Below, piece by piece: positions 17,571 to 26,898 of a stretch of DNA of 64,000 nucleotides. The notes below the pieces were generated by a model. That model was not told the origin of the DNA and did not search any database. It worked only from the letters and a program-made list of their open reading frames with translations. The stretch is from Persicitalea sp964500445 (lineage in GTDB: Bacteria; Bacteroidota; Bacteroidia; Cytophagales; Spirosomataceae), in assembly GCA_964500445.1 (NCBI GenBank), contig CAZCOG010000003.1, forward strand, positions 124,001 to 188,000, given 5' to 3'. Both the position numbers and the translations under genes were made by a program. Each line of letters begins with the position of its first letter. Within the stretch, counting starts at the first letter, position 1.

Positions 17571-18826
17571 GAGCCTCCGCGACCAAATATTGGCGTATTA
17601 TAATTTTTGTTTCTTGCCTGCCGCCGGTTTGCGCACCGAAAGCGCAGGCGCAAACTTCCGACGGCCTTTCTAAGCAGGAATATTACAATAAAGTACTGGG
17701 TCTGCTGGTCGGTTCGGCCATTGGCGATGCGATGGGCGCACCGACCGAAATGTGGCCGCGGCGTGACATCGAAGTCGAGTACGGCCGGGTTTATAAACTC
17801 GACTCGATGGTGAGGGAACCCTCACCCGAAGGTACCTGGAAGTACAACCTGCCTGCCGGAGGAACCACCGACGACACGCGTTGGAAAAAACTTGTCTTCG
17901 AGTATGTGCTTACTCAGAAAGTACCTCAACTCGATCCCCGCGCTTTCGCTGACCACATCATCCGGCAGTACCAGAGCGACATCAAAAACCTCAAAAATAC
18001 TGAGGGATTTGATCCTGAACCTTATGAGGATGCGATTATGCGCATGGCCTGGCTGCAGGAATGGGCCAAAGTGGCCAAACCCTTTCGCGAGAATAATTTA
18101 AAGGAATACGCCGACGCTTTGAGCAAATTCTACGGTGGTGAAATGGTCTGTGCCGGATTACTCTACGCGCCTGTAGTGGGAGCGGCGATTCCCCATAATC
18201 CGGCGAAAGCTTACGATCAGGGGTATGATTTGTCGTTTTTCGACATCGGTTATGCCCGCGATATCACTGCCCTAGCGGCGGGGATGACATCTGCCGCTTT
18301 CGATCCCAAGGCCACGCCGGAAAGTATTATGAACGTCAACCGGACGGTAGATCCGAAGGGCTATTTCAAAAGCCGCCTGGTAGGCCGACGGGCTTACGCT
18401 TTTTACCAAACCGCCCGTAACATCGCCTATGATTTTCACCGGACCCAACTGACCGATTTGCCGGATAACTATATCGTTCCGCAAGCTTGGAAGAGCCTGA
18501 CGCCGCTGGAACATTACCGCATTACTCAGGCCTTCGCGCAACTTGATAAACTAAACGAAGATTTGCCTTTTCACGCGGCCGAAATTATGCTGATTACGGA
18601 AACCGCGCTGCTTTGTTATGATTTTAATTTTGAAAAAAGCATGGCATTTATCATTAATTACGGTCGTGACAACGACACCGTGGGAGCGGGGGCGATTCTG
18701 GGCGCTTATTGGGGAGCAGATAAACTACCTGCCCGATCATCGAAGTTGGTGAAGGAAGTAGCTAAAAATCAGTTGGGAATCGACCTTGAAAAACTGGCGC
18801 AGCAGATGACGGATAAGCTTTACTGA
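17567..18826 (+). CDS. Exported ADP-ribosylglycohydrolase (DraG) family protein
   Basis: A 419-residue protein of the ADP-ribosylglycohydrolase fold. The metal-binding set is present: GSAIGDAMGAPTE, TTDDT (residues 100-104) and the C-terminal GRDNDTVGAGAILGAYWG. The first 29 residues (hydrophobic IIIFVSC, ending AQAQ) look like a signal peptide, so it probably works in the periplasm, unlike classic cytosolic DraG. Its start overlaps the stop of the kinase gene. Possible roles are removal of ADP-ribose or hydrolysis of an N-glycosidic nucleoside-like compound; the pairing suggests that glycoside cleavage and sugar phosphorylation are linked. Confidence 0.85.
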   Translation: MRASATKYWRIIIFVSCLPPVCAPKAQAQTSDGLSKQEYYNKVLGLLVGSAIGDAMGAPTEMWPRRDIEVEYGRVYKLDSMVREPSPEGTWKYNLPAGGTTDDTRWKKLVFEYVLTQKVPQLDPRAFADHIIRQYQSDIKNLKNTEGFDPEPYEDAIMRMAWLQEWAKVAKPFRENNLKEYADALSKFYGGEMVCAGLLYAPVVGAAIPHNPAKAYDQGYDLSFFDIGYARDITALAAGMTSAAFDPKATPESIMNVNRTVDPKGYFKSRLVGRRAYAFYQTARNIAYDFHRTQLTDLPDNYIVPQAWKSLTPLEHYRITQAFAQLDKLNEDLPFHAAEIMLITETALLCYDFNFEKSMAFIINYGRDNDTVGAGAILGAYWGADKLPARSSKLVKEVAKNQLGIDLEKLAQQMTDKLY

Positions 18827-19464
18827 TTTTCCTCCGATTCGAGTTGCCCCAGCATTTCGTCAAGTGAGGCGTTTTTCTCAGCAAAAAGGGATTTATGAAA
18901 TACGTGCAACTTTTGCAGCAAGTGCATCAGGTGCAGTTTTTCAACCGTGGAAAGCGGCCCTCCGACCAGATTGGCCGATTTTTTCATGGCTTCCAGGGCG
19001 GCAAAAAATTCCTGTTTTCCTTTGGGAGTGATGGAAAGCAGCTTACTGCGTCCGTCGTTTGGATCGTCTCCCTGCGAAACAAAACTATTTTTTTGCAGCC
19101 GCTTGATAATTTCCATGCCGGATGTCTTCTCATGAACGTTATGCTCAATTAACTCAGTCTTGGTACAATGGCCGAGTTCCATGATCTTGCCCAAATACAA
19201 AAAATCGTCTACCGTAGTAAGGGGACTATCCTCAAGGGCAATTTTCGTATATCCTTTGGCAAATCGGTACAAATGAGCGATGTGTTGCGCAAGCGAAACA
19301 TTCAACAACTCCTCATCGGTAACTTTAACCGCCGTATCCTGTTTGTTTATCGAGTAACTAAGATAGTCCACAAAATTTTCCATCGTGGTACCGCTCTCAC
19401 CCTGCGGTAACTTCTCAAAATCTTCCAAATGTTCGAGAAGTTGTCTGATAATGGAGTAATTCAT
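18820..19464 (-). CDS. MarR-family transcriptional regulator
   Basis: A 214-residue winged-helix regulator. The wHTH spans about residues 90-165, with KTELIEHNVHEKTSGMEIIKRL as recognition region and QGDDPNDGRSKLLSITPKG as the wing, the usual DxRS/K pattern. Flanking helices form the dimer domain. It is longer than a typical MarR (about 150 residues) because of an N-terminal helical extension. Its 3' end overlaps the convergent ADP-ribosylglycohydrolase gene by 7 bp. The divergent TonB receptor starting at 19617 is a plausible target. Confidence 0.85.
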   Translation of the reverse strand: MNYSIIRQLLEHLEDFEKLPQGESGTTMENFVDYLSYSINKQDTAVKVTDEELLNVSLAQHIAHLYRFAKGYTKIALEDSPLTTVDDFLYLGKIMELGHCTKTELIEHNVHEKTSGMEIIKRLQKNSFVSQGDDPNDGRSKLLSITPKGKQEFFAALEAMKKSANLVGGPLSTVEKLHLMHLLQKLHVFHKSLFAEKNASLDEMLGQLESEENQ

Positions 19465-19616
19465 GGATCGCTAGGACTAAAACCTACTAAATAATGGATG
19501 AGATACGGAAAGGAATCATTTATTGATTCAAAGATAAACCTTAGAATGCGGATTCGGTTGTTGATACATAAAGAGCAAATTGACCTCTGTTGTTTAAATC
19601 ATTCTGCCTTCCTCTC

Positions 19617-22088
19617 ATGCACATTACTTCAAAGCATTTAAAAAGCGTAGTGCTTTTCTACCTGTTTACAGCTTACGGCCAGCTCATGGCGCAGAATTCC
19701 GGTACCATTATCGGTACAGTGAAAGACAGTAAAACACGCGAAGCGCTGGTTGGTGTTACGATACAGGCCGAAGGAAGTACTACTGGTACTACTACCGATG
19801 CCGAAGGAAAGTACAGCCTGGGACTACCCGTGGGCAGCTATAACCTCAAAGCCACCTTCGTGGGATATGCTCCCCTGACCAAGTTCAATGTGGTACTTAC
19901 TTCCGGTAATGCCCAGCAAATTAATTTTGATTTGCTGGAAGAAGCCGTCCAACTGGAAGCCGCCACCGTGGTACTTAACCGTTCGGTGTCGGTAGCTACT
20001 GCCGAAACACCAAACTCGGTTCAGAAACTCACTACCGAAGAAATCAAGAACAATCCGGGCGGCAATTTTGATATTTCGCGCGTTATTCAAGTATTGCCCG
20101 GCGTGGGCGGCACGGCGGGATCAGTGGGTGGCTTTCGCAACGATCTCATCATTCGGGGCGGTGGCCCGAACGAAAATGTGTATTATCTGGACGGGATTGA
20201 GATTCCCGTTATCAATCACTTTGCCACGCAGGGTAGTTCGGGCGGGCCGACGGGTATCCTGAACGTGTCGTTCATCGAAGATGCCACATTGAGTTCCAGT
20301 AGCTTCAATGCCCGGTACGATAACGCGCTGTCGTCAGTGTTGCAATTCAAGCAACGCTCGGGGAATCCCGATCAGTTTCAGGGGAATGTCCGCGTAAGTT
20401 CCACCGAAGTAGCCGGAACGGTGGAGGGGCCGATTTCTCCCAAAACTACCTACCTGGCTTCGGTCCGGCGGTCATATTTGCAGTTGCTGTTTAAAGCCAT
20501 CGACCTGCCTATCCGGCCCAACTACTGGGATTTTCAGTATAAAGTCACGTCCAAACTCAACAAGGAAACTACCCTAACCGCCATTGGGGTAGGGGCAATC
20601 GACGAATTTACGTTTGCGGTGCCGCAGGAATCCTCACCCGAGAAGGAGTACATCTTACGTTCCAATCCGAGCATCAACCAATGGAACTACACCGTAGGAT
20701 TCTCGCTGCAACGGTTGCTGGAAAACGGTTTTATGAATATTTCGGCCAGCCGGAATATGTTCGACAATCGCCTCGACCGCTTCGAGGACAACCGCACGGG
20801 CGACGAGAGTGCCCGCGTACTCAGGAGTCAGTCTCAGGAGATTGAAAATAAATTTCGACTCGATGTTAACAAGTTTTTGGGAAAATGGGAATATAGTTAC
20901 GGTGCGGTGTTGCAATACGTGAAGTACAACAATGATTTCTTTAACCGCCAGCGGCGCACGATTTTCGACGATAACGGAAATGTGGTAGTACCCGGCAACC
21001 TGATCGTATTCAATACCGCTATCGATTTTTTTAAATATGGGGCTTTCTTTCAAAGTACCCGCAAGCTGATAGATGATCGCCTTACGCTTTCGGCGGGCAT
21101 CCGCACGGACATGAATTCATTTACCGACACCGGAAACAATCCGCTAAAAACGTTGAGCCCCCGGGCTTCTGTAAGTTACCAGCTGAACGAGAAATGGCGC
21201 GTGAACGGCTCGTTGGGGCGCTACTTCAAAATTCCGATTTACACGGTGCTGGGTTACCGGGAACGTCCACCTGTTTTCGAGGCCGATTATCAATACGTCA
21301 ACCGCGATAATGAATACATTCGCTCCGACCACGCGGTGCTGGGCGTCGAGTTTGTGCCGCGCGCTACGACGCGTGTTACGGTGGAAGTCTTCAACAAACA
21401 GTACGCCAACTACCCCGTTTCGGTGCGTGACGGCATTTCGTTGGCCAACCAGGGCGGTGAATTCGGAGCTATTGGAAACGAAAACGTCACAAGTACCGGA
21501 ACTGGTCGGAGCCGGGGTATCGAGTTTTTTATTCAGCAAAAACTGAGCGGGAATTTCTTTGGCGTGTTGAGCTATACCTTTTTCAATTCCGAATTTACGG
21601 GAGCCAATGGCGTGTACAAACCTTCGGCTTGGGACACGCGGCATTTGGTTTCGACGCAACTGGGCTACAAATTCAAACGCGGCTGGGAATTGGGTGGCAA
21701 ATTCCTGTTCCAGGGCGGCGCGCCCTACACACCTTTTGACCTGCTCGCTTCGCAACGCAACTACGCTCTTATTGGCACGGGCGTACTCGATAATGATCGC
21801 CTTAACAGTCAGCGGCTGCGGGCCTTCAATCGGTTCGATTTCCGCATTGATAAGAAGTGGAACGCCAAGCGATTCTCGGTGGATGCCTTTATCGACATTC
21901 AGAACCTGTTTCTGACCAAGAACCCGGCCTTCCCGCAGTATACCTTTGAACGGACAGAGGACAATTCCGGCTTCAAAACTACCGACGGAGCGGCTCTTTT
22001 GCCCGATGGTAGTAATGCCATTCCTTTGATTTTAAGAAATGAGGACGCGACGGTGACGCCGGCCTTGGGGCTGGTGGTGGAGTTTTGA
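19617..22088 (+). CDS. TonB-dependent receptor
   Basis: An 823-residue outer-membrane receptor. It has a signal peptide (ATG at 19617, ending QLMAQNS), a carboxypeptidase-regulatory-like beta domain (GTIIGTVKDSKTREALVGVT, about residues 27-105), a plug domain (ITRGG-like IIRGGGPNENVYYLDGIE) and a C-terminal barrel. It is somewhat short for a SusC, and no SusD partner follows, so it is probably a siderophore or small-ligand type receptor. An upstream TTG frame start at 19590 was rejected. A MarR regulator is divergently encoded. Confidence 0.92.
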   Translation: MHITSKHLKSVVLFYLFTAYGQLMAQNSGTIIGTVKDSKTREALVGVTIQAEGSTTGTTTDAEGKYSLGLPVGSYNLKATFVGYAPLTKFNVVLTSGNAQQINFDLLEEAVQLEAATVVLNRSVSVATAETPNSVQKLTTEEIKNNPGGNFDISRVIQVLPGVGGTAGSVGGFRNDLIIRGGGPNENVYYLDGIEIPVINHFATQGSSGGPTGILNVSFIEDATLSSSSFNARYDNALSSVLQFKQRSGNPDQFQGNVRVSSTEVAGTVEGPISPKTTYLASVRRSYLQLLFKAIDLPIRPNYWDFQYKVTSKLNKETTLTAIGVGAIDEFTFAVPQESSPEKEYILRSNPSINQWNYTVGFSLQRLLENGFMNISASRNMFDNRLDRFEDNRTGDESARVLRSQSQEIENKFRLDVNKFLGKWEYSYGAVLQYVKYNNDFFNRQRRTIFDDNGNVVVPGNLIVFNTAIDFFKYGAFFQSTRKLIDDRLTLSAGIRTDMNSFTDTGNNPLKTLSPRASVSYQLNEKWRVNGSLGRYFKIPIYTVLGYRERPPVFEADYQYVNRDNEYIRSDHAVLGVEFVPRATTRVTVEVFNKQYANYPVSVRDGISLANQGGEFGAIGNENVTSTGTGRSRGIEFFIQQKLSGNFFGVLSYTFFNSEFTGANGVYKPSAWDTRHLVSTQLGYKFKRGWELGGKFLFQGGAPYTPFDLLASQRNYALIGTGVLDNDRLNSQRLRAFNRFDFRIDKKWNAKRFSVDAFIDIQNLFLTKNPAFPQYTFERTEDNSGFKTTDGAALLPDGSNAIPLILRNEDATVTPALGLVVEF

Positions 22089-22091
22089 GAA

Positions 22092-22832
22092 CTATTTGCA
22101 ATACTTCTTTTTCCAGAATTGCCACCATTTTCTTTCGACGATGGTCAGCCCGCCAGTTGAGATAGTTTTTTGGCTTTGCATTGGGGTAAATTCAATGATT
22201 TGTGGAAATACATCGGCCGTCGCTCTGAAAACGGTGTATCCATTTTGTGGGTGTACGACCATGTACTCCAATTCTCGAGTGGCCAAACTATCAGGTAAGA
22301 GAAGCCTGAAATACCCGTCTTCGTCGGTAAGGGCAGAAGAGTGAGAGTTAACACTCCTAGGGTGCAAAAGCGCATTGACGACGGGAGCTTTAGTTTCGGC
22401 AGAAACGACACGACCGCTAATCCATATTTTTTGCGCGTAGTCGGGGCTGTCTTTTGCTTCTTTTAAAAATTTTTCCCGTTGCGTTGGTGGCTTGACCACT
22501 GCCATCGGCTCCCGCACGATTAGTTCCTGCGCCTTACTCTCAGCGGCAGAAAGCAGAAACAGGCCGGTCAGCAGCTGAAAAAAACGAGCTTTGTTTGACG
22601 GCTCAGCTTTACTTACCAGGAAACGATTCATTTGGCTTTCTTCCAGGCGACCGCACAGGTTTCCACTTGATTTCTTGATAATGGTCAGTACCTGATCGTC
22701 CGAAAGGCTAGTGAAGTCAATGACATTCTTGGCGCAATTGGCGCAAAAACGGCCCGAGTCGGTGGGAGACATCTCATCCCAGCTTTCGGAGCAGGGCTTG
22801 TCAATTGTGAGGAGGTAGTTGGAACGTTTCAT
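22092..22832 (-). CDS. Cys-motif protein with internal membrane segment and regulatory beta domain
   Basis: A 246-residue protein of a type frequent in Cytophagales but unnamed. The N-terminal part carries a cysteine-rich motif (PCSESWDEM, then GRFCANCAKNVIDFT, then GNLCGRL), resembling a small metal- or redox-binding domain. An internal hydrophobic stretch (FFQLLTGLFLLSAA, about residues 86-100) follows, then a carboxypeptidase-regulatory-like beta domain (ISGRVVSAETKAPVVNALL). It ends 4 bp from the convergent TonB receptor gene. Function unknown. Confidence 0.65.
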   Translation of the reverse strand: MKRSNYLLTIDKPCSESWDEMSPTDSGRFCANCAKNVIDFTSLSDDQVLTIIKKSSGNLCGRLEESQMNRFLVSKAEPSNKARFFQLLTGLFLLSAAESKAQELIVREPMAVVKPPTQREKFLKEAKDSPDYAQKIWISGRVVSAETKAPVVNALLHPRSVNSHSSALTDEDGYFRLLLPDSLATRELEYMVVHPQNGYTVFRATADVFPQIIEFTPMQSQKTISTGGLTIVERKWWQFWKKKYCK

Positions 22833-22864
22833 AGGCATCGAATCAAACTACGTCATATAACATT

Positions 22865-24421
22865 TTATGACTTCAAAGTACCTGTCAACGGCTGGCGCGG
22901 GTCAGGAAAGTTCTTGGAGTGCGCCGAAACGCTGTTCATGAAATCTACCTTTACTTTATCGCCGTCAAATGTCAGCGTCAGCTGGTCGCCGTGAATGGCG
23001 GTCACGAATTTCATATTCAGCTGCAACGTATTTTCGTCCGTCCAGGTGGCCGTTCCGGCAATTTTGGACGGAATTTCCAAGCGGGTCGGTACCGGAAAGG
23101 GTATCTTGTTTTCACCGGGATTAAGTACCCACTTCTCCCAACCAAACGTCACTTTCTCTACCCCTTTGGGTGCCGTCAATTGCAGGACACAGTTTTTGGG
23201 ATAAAAACCTACGGCCAACTGACTGATTCCGTACGGATTTTGGTCAACAATAAACGGCTTGTCGCTATACCTGGTGGCTAACTTTGAATCGACAGAACCT
23301 CTGACTACCGGGATCGATAGTTGACTGATTTCTTTTTTTAGGAAAGCCTGTCTTACCGAATCTTCCGGTAGTTGTCCCTCGGAAAAAGCGGGCAGAAGGG
23401 TTTCGTAGGCAATATTCATTGATTTTTGCAGATCCCAGCTTTCGCTGGTCATGACCAGCACGGCGTCCTGCTCGGGCATCACGAAGCAGAACTGCCCGTA
23501 GGCGCCATCACCCCGGTAAAAGCCCGGCTTGCAGCGCCAGAACTGGTATCCATAGCCCTGTGACCAGTCACCATCGCCTTTCTGGGACTCGGTCTGCTTG
23601 CTGGTAGCTTCCTCAATCCAACTGGCGGGTAGTAGTTGCTTGCCGTCCCACTTTCCTATTTGCAAATAAAATTGGCCAAACTTGGCAATGTCCTCCGTCT
23701 TGACGCGCAAGCCGTAGCCTGCCGTGTTGAGGCCCTGCGGCGATTTTTCCCAGTCGTAGCCCGTGATGCCGAGTGGCTCGAAGAGTCGTGGTGCCAGGTA
23801 CTCTTCCAGCGTCTTTCCGGTCACGCTATGCAAAATCGCGCCCAACATATAAGTCGCCCCGGTATTGTACAAAAAGTGACTACCGGGCTGGTGCGGTACG
23901 GGTTGTGCCAAAAAGGTCTTTACCCAAGATTGCTCCCCGCTATTTCGCATAGCAGGCAGCGTGTCGGCGTCCTGCCCGGTATTCATCGTGAGCAAATTCT
24001 TGATTTTCATGGCCCGCAGATTTTCATCCGGATTGGCCGGGGCTTCTTTGGGAAAAAATTTCAGAACCGGATCGTCCACCGAAATTTTTCCTTCGCTCAC
24101 CAGAAAGCCGATGGCCGTGCTGGTGAAACTTTTGGAAAGAGAATATAGCGTGTGCTTATACTCGGGCGCGAAGGGATCCCACCAGGCTTCGGCAACTACT
24201 TTGCCGTGCCGCAGCAGCATAAAGCTATGCCATTGTAAATCCGAAACCTGAATGGCTTGCAGAAAACTCAGAATTCCTTCGGTGTCCACACCCTGCGATT
24301 CGGGCGTTGCGCGCGGTAGTCCTGACGCCAAAGGCCGGGTAAATTCGAAGGAGGAAAGTGTGGCTAAGCCTACCGAACTGAGGCTGGCGATCTTGACGAA
24401 ATTGCGGCGGGTAGTTTGCAT
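22865..24421 (-). CDS. Serine hydrolase, beta-lactamase/class C family
   Basis: A 518-residue exported hydrolase. The N-terminus has twin arginines (TTRRNFVKIASLSS), suggesting Tat export. The SxxK nucleophile motif is SLSK (Ser94, Lys97), with a YNTGATYMLG segment as the Tyr motif. The third motif, normally HxG, reads GDGAYGQ here. A C-terminal beta-sandwich domain (about residues 370-518) follows. The family covers esterases, D-aminopeptidases and peptidases, so antibiotic resistance should not be assumed. Confidence 0.88.
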   Translation of the reverse strand: MQTTRRNFVKIASLSSVGLATLSSFEFTRPLASGLPRATPESQGVDTEGILSFLQAIQVSDLQWHSFMLLRHGKVVAEAWWDPFAPEYKHTLYSLSKSFTSTAIGFLVSEGKISVDDPVLKFFPKEAPANPDENLRAMKIKNLLTMNTGQDADTLPAMRNSGEQSWVKTFLAQPVPHQPGSHFLYNTGATYMLGAILHSVTGKTLEEYLAPRLFEPLGITGYDWEKSPQGLNTAGYGLRVKTEDIAKFGQFYLQIGKWDGKQLLPASWIEEATSKQTESQKGDGDWSQGYGYQFWRCKPGFYRGDGAYGQFCFVMPEQDAVLVMTSESWDLQKSMNIAYETLLPAFSEGQLPEDSVRQAFLKKEISQLSIPVVRGSVDSKLATRYSDKPFIVDQNPYGISQLAVGFYPKNCVLQLTAPKGVEKVTFGWEKWVLNPGENKIPFPVPTRLEIPSKIAGTATWTDENTLQLNMKFVTAIHGDQLTLTFDGDKVKVDFMNSVSAHSKNFPDPRQPLTGTLKS

Positions 24422-24494
24422 GATTGAAGTCTGAAAAGTTGGGTATCATTTAGTATAAATTTGCAGATGCGTCTGCCCGATCGTACCACGTTTC

Positions 24495-25535
24495 TCAACG
24501 TGGCACACTCATTTCCACGCCCAATGGAAGCGGGTCGCCAAATACGGGTTCGCCCTCGGCGTCGAAGGTAAAGGGCTGCATCCGCGGGGCGCGCTTGCCG
24601 CCGCAGCCCTGGCCCGGTTCGGCGTTGGCATGGTAAAGAATCCAGTTTTGATTACCATCAGGCGATTTGAAAAAGCTATTATGACCCGCTGCGTAAGTAC
24701 CTTTTACATCGTGCGCCCAGAAAACGGGCGTCGGGTGCTTCTTCCATGATTTTGGATTCATCAAATCGGCACCGGGTTCGGCCCAAACCATGCCCAGAGA
24801 GTAGAAGTCAGTCCAGCATCCACTCGCCGAAAAGATAATATTGACCCGACCGTTGGGACTGGCGAGGTACTGTGGTCCTTCGTTGACCAACACAATCGGC
24901 TTATCGTCGGGACCGGGCTTGGTCAATAAACCGTGCTGCTCCCAGGCGTAGCGCGGATCGGAAATGCGGATACGGTTACCGACGCAGGTCCAGGGATTAC
25001 TCATCTTGCATAAATAAATATCCTGCCGTCCGTTTTCATCGCCTTCCCAACCCGACCAGGTAAAGTACATCTGCCCTTTATACTCGAACACCGAGCCGTC
25101 GATTGCCCATTTGTCCTGCGGCGTTTCGAGTTTGCCTTTGAAGGTCCAAGTACCCGTCGTAGGGTCAGCGGCATTATTTTCCAACACGTACATTCGGTGA
25201 TTGCGGTTTTGTCCGTCGTCGGCGGCGAAGTAGATGTACCACTTGCCACTCAAAAAGTGCAACTCGGGGGCCCAGATTTGTTTGGAATAGGGACCGATAG
25301 CAGGCGGCGTCCAGACCGTCACTTTTTGGGCGTCGGGAAGTTGTGCGAGATCCTTTGTTTTCCAGATATTGAGGTCTTTGCCTGTGGTATGCATATAATA
25401 GTAGTAGCCATCATGGTAAACCGACCACGGGTCGGCTCCGGCGGGTAGGAGAGGATTTCGGAAAGTCTGAGCTTCGAGTGGAGACGCGAGGAATCCAAAT
25501 AGAAAAAGTAAGCTATAATGCAGAGCAATTCTCAT
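24495..25535 (-). CDS. Glycoside hydrolase family 43 enzyme
   Basis: A 346-residue exported five-bladed propeller hydrolase with signal peptide ending SPLEAQ. The three catalytic carboxylates of GH43 are visible: general base Asp35 in GADPWSVY, pKa-modulating Asp146 in WAIDGSVF and general acid Glu219 in VNEGPQYL. Likely an alpha-L-arabinofuranosidase or xylosidase acting on plant polysaccharide side chains. No SusCD pair or other glycosidase adjoins, so it is not in a canonical polysaccharide utilisation locus. Confidence 0.9.
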   Translation of the reverse strand: MRIALHYSLLFLFGFLASPLEAQTFRNPLLPAGADPWSVYHDGYYYYMHTTGKDLNIWKTKDLAQLPDAQKVTVWTPPAIGPYSKQIWAPELHFLSGKWYIYFAADDGQNRNHRMYVLENNAADPTTGTWTFKGKLETPQDKWAIDGSVFEYKGQMYFTWSGWEGDENGRQDIYLCKMSNPWTCVGNRIRISDPRYAWEQHGLLTKPGPDDKPIVLVNEGPQYLASPNGRVNIIFSASGCWTDFYSLGMVWAEPGADLMNPKSWKKHPTPVFWAHDVKGTYAAGHNSFFKSPDGNQNWILYHANAEPGQGCGGKRAPRMQPFTFDAEGEPVFGDPLPLGVEMSVPR

Positions 25536-25590
25536 TGTTTGTAATTTCGGAGTTGATAATCTCTATTGTGAAAAGACTTTTGAAGATTTT

Positions 25591-25600
25591 TTATACTTTG
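25591..25600 (+). promoter_or_regulatory. Possible Bacteroidota -7 element
   Basis: The sequence ttatactttg resembles the TAnnTTTG -7 box with one base missing from the spacer, 50 bp before the HipA-like start. Weak evidence. Confidence 0.3.
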
Positions 25601-25649
25601 TGACCTGGTCGAAGGAACCTTGCCGGACCCGAAATTAAACGAATACGAT

Positions 25650-26447
25650 ATGCCTAAGCCTTCCCTCGACCTCCGCACCGTCCACGTGACGCGCTACGTA
25701 ACGCCGCTGCGCGAGGGTGGCTCACTGCCCGCCATCGCCGAGGCCGACGACGGCTTTCTGTACGTCCTCAAATTCCGGGGCGCGGGACAGGGGCGCAAAG
25801 CCCTCATCGCCGAACTCATTGGCGGCGAACTGGCGCGGGCTGTCGGTCTAAGAATACCCGAACTGGTTTTTGCGGAACTTGACGCCGCTTTTGGCCGTAG
25901 CGAACCCGACGAAGAAATCCAGGATTTGCTCAAAGCCAGCGTCGGCCTGAATCTGGGGCTGCACTACCTGTCAGGAGCAATCACCTACGATCCGGCCGTA
26001 ACTACGGTCGATGCGTGGCTGGCCTCACGCATCGTGTGGCTCGATGCCCTACTGCTCAATGTAGATCGCACCGCCCGGAATACCAATATGCTAATCTGGC
26101 ATAAAGAGTTGTGGCTCATTGATCACGGAGCCGCGCTCTACTTTCACCATTCCTGGCAGAATTGGGAAGAATATGTCACCAAACCCTTTGTCCAAATTAA
26201 AGATCACGTGCTCCTTTCCCAGGCCGCACACCTAGCTGAGGTAGACGCCGAAATGCGCACAATGCTGAACGACGAGCTCATTCGGTCGATTGTCGGCGTT
26301 ATCCCCGACGACTGGCTCAACCGGGAACATGAGGAAGCCGATGTCGAAGCGATGCGGGAAGTTTATGCTCAATTTTTGATCCGGCGAATTGAAAACTCCG
26401 GAATCTTTGTCAACGAAGCCCAACCCGCCCGTCATGGACTTATTTGA
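25650..26447 (+). CDS. HipA-like kinase domain protein
   Basis: A 265-residue protein of the short HipA-like kinase family (HipA_2 type), lacking the N-terminal subdomain of full HipA. The strand VLKFRGAG with a Lys, the catalytic NVDRTARNTN loop and the LIDHGAAL metal motif indicate a kinase fold with its key Asp and Asn residues present. The ATG at 25650 is preferred to an upstream TTG. It overlaps the DUF3037 gene by 14 bp, a pairing commonly seen for these two families. It may be a toxin-antitoxin-like or stress module; the target is unknown. Confidence 0.8.
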   Translation: MPKPSLDLRTVHVTRYVTPLREGGSLPAIAEADDGFLYVLKFRGAGQGRKALIAELIGGELARAVGLRIPELVFAELDAAFGRSEPDEEIQDLLKASVGLNLGLHYLSGAITYDPAVTTVDAWLASRIVWLDALLLNVDRTARNTNMLIWHKELWLIDHGAALYFHHSWQNWEEYVTKPFVQIKDHVLLSQAAHLAEVDAEMRTMLNDELIRSIVGVIPDDWLNREHEEADVEAMREVYAQFLIRRIENSGIFVNEAQPARHGLI

Positions 26448-26808
26448 GTACGCTACTATCCGGGTCGTGCCGCGCGTAGAGCGGGGCGAATTTATCAACG
26501 TAGGGGTAGTTTTATATTGTAAAAGCCAAAAATTCCTGGGTGCCAAAGTAGCGGTGGATGAGTCGCGGCTGAATGCCTTATTTCCTGGCATAAACAATTC
26601 GGAGGTCAACGAACACCTGCAATCTTTCGTGAATATCTGTGTGGGAGGAGCTTCAAAAAGCCCCATCGCTGCACTCGACATTGCCTCACGCTTTCGATGG
26701 CTCACCGCCCGGCGAAGTACCATTATTCAAGCCTCCGAAGTACATCCCGGCCTCTGCCAGAATGCCGGAGAAACCTTGGTAAAGTTGTTTGAGCAATTAG
26801 TTGTATGA
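26434..26808 (+). CDS. DUF3037 family protein
   Basis: A 124-residue protein beginning MDLFEYATIRVVPRVERGEF followed by INVGVVLYC, the hallmark of DUF3037. It starts inside the end of the HipA-like gene. The family is short, lacks catalytic signatures and nearly always sits beside a HipA-like kinase, so it is probably the partner or regulator. Start chosen at 26434 rather than 26389 because the conserved strand follows directly. Confidence 0.8.
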   Translation: MDLFEYATIRVVPRVERGEFINVGVVLYCKSQKFLGAKVAVDESRLNALFPGINNSEVNEHLQSFVNICVGGASKSPIAALDIASRFRWLTARRSTIIQASEVHPGLCQNAGETLVKLFEQLVV

Positions 26809-26819
26809 TAAATGGTTTT

Positions 26820-26845
26820 TTGTAACACCAAATTCCGTACTTTCG
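26820..26845 (+). promoter_or_regulatory. Candidate Bacteroidota promoter
   Basis: A TTG (26820-26822) and tactttcg (26838-26845) resemble the -33 and -7 boxes (TAnnTTTG) of the Bacteroidota primary sigma factor. The spacer is a little short. It lies about 55 bp before the peptidase start. Confidence 0.4.
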
Positions 26846-26898
26846 CCGCGCAACCGAAGTTCACCATATTAATAACTGATTCTCCAAAATAATCTTTC

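Noticed and set aside
22865..24421. Antibiotic-resistance beta-lactamase
   Set aside because: The SxxK fold is shared with esterases and peptidases, and the HxG motif is missing, so a resistance role is not supported.
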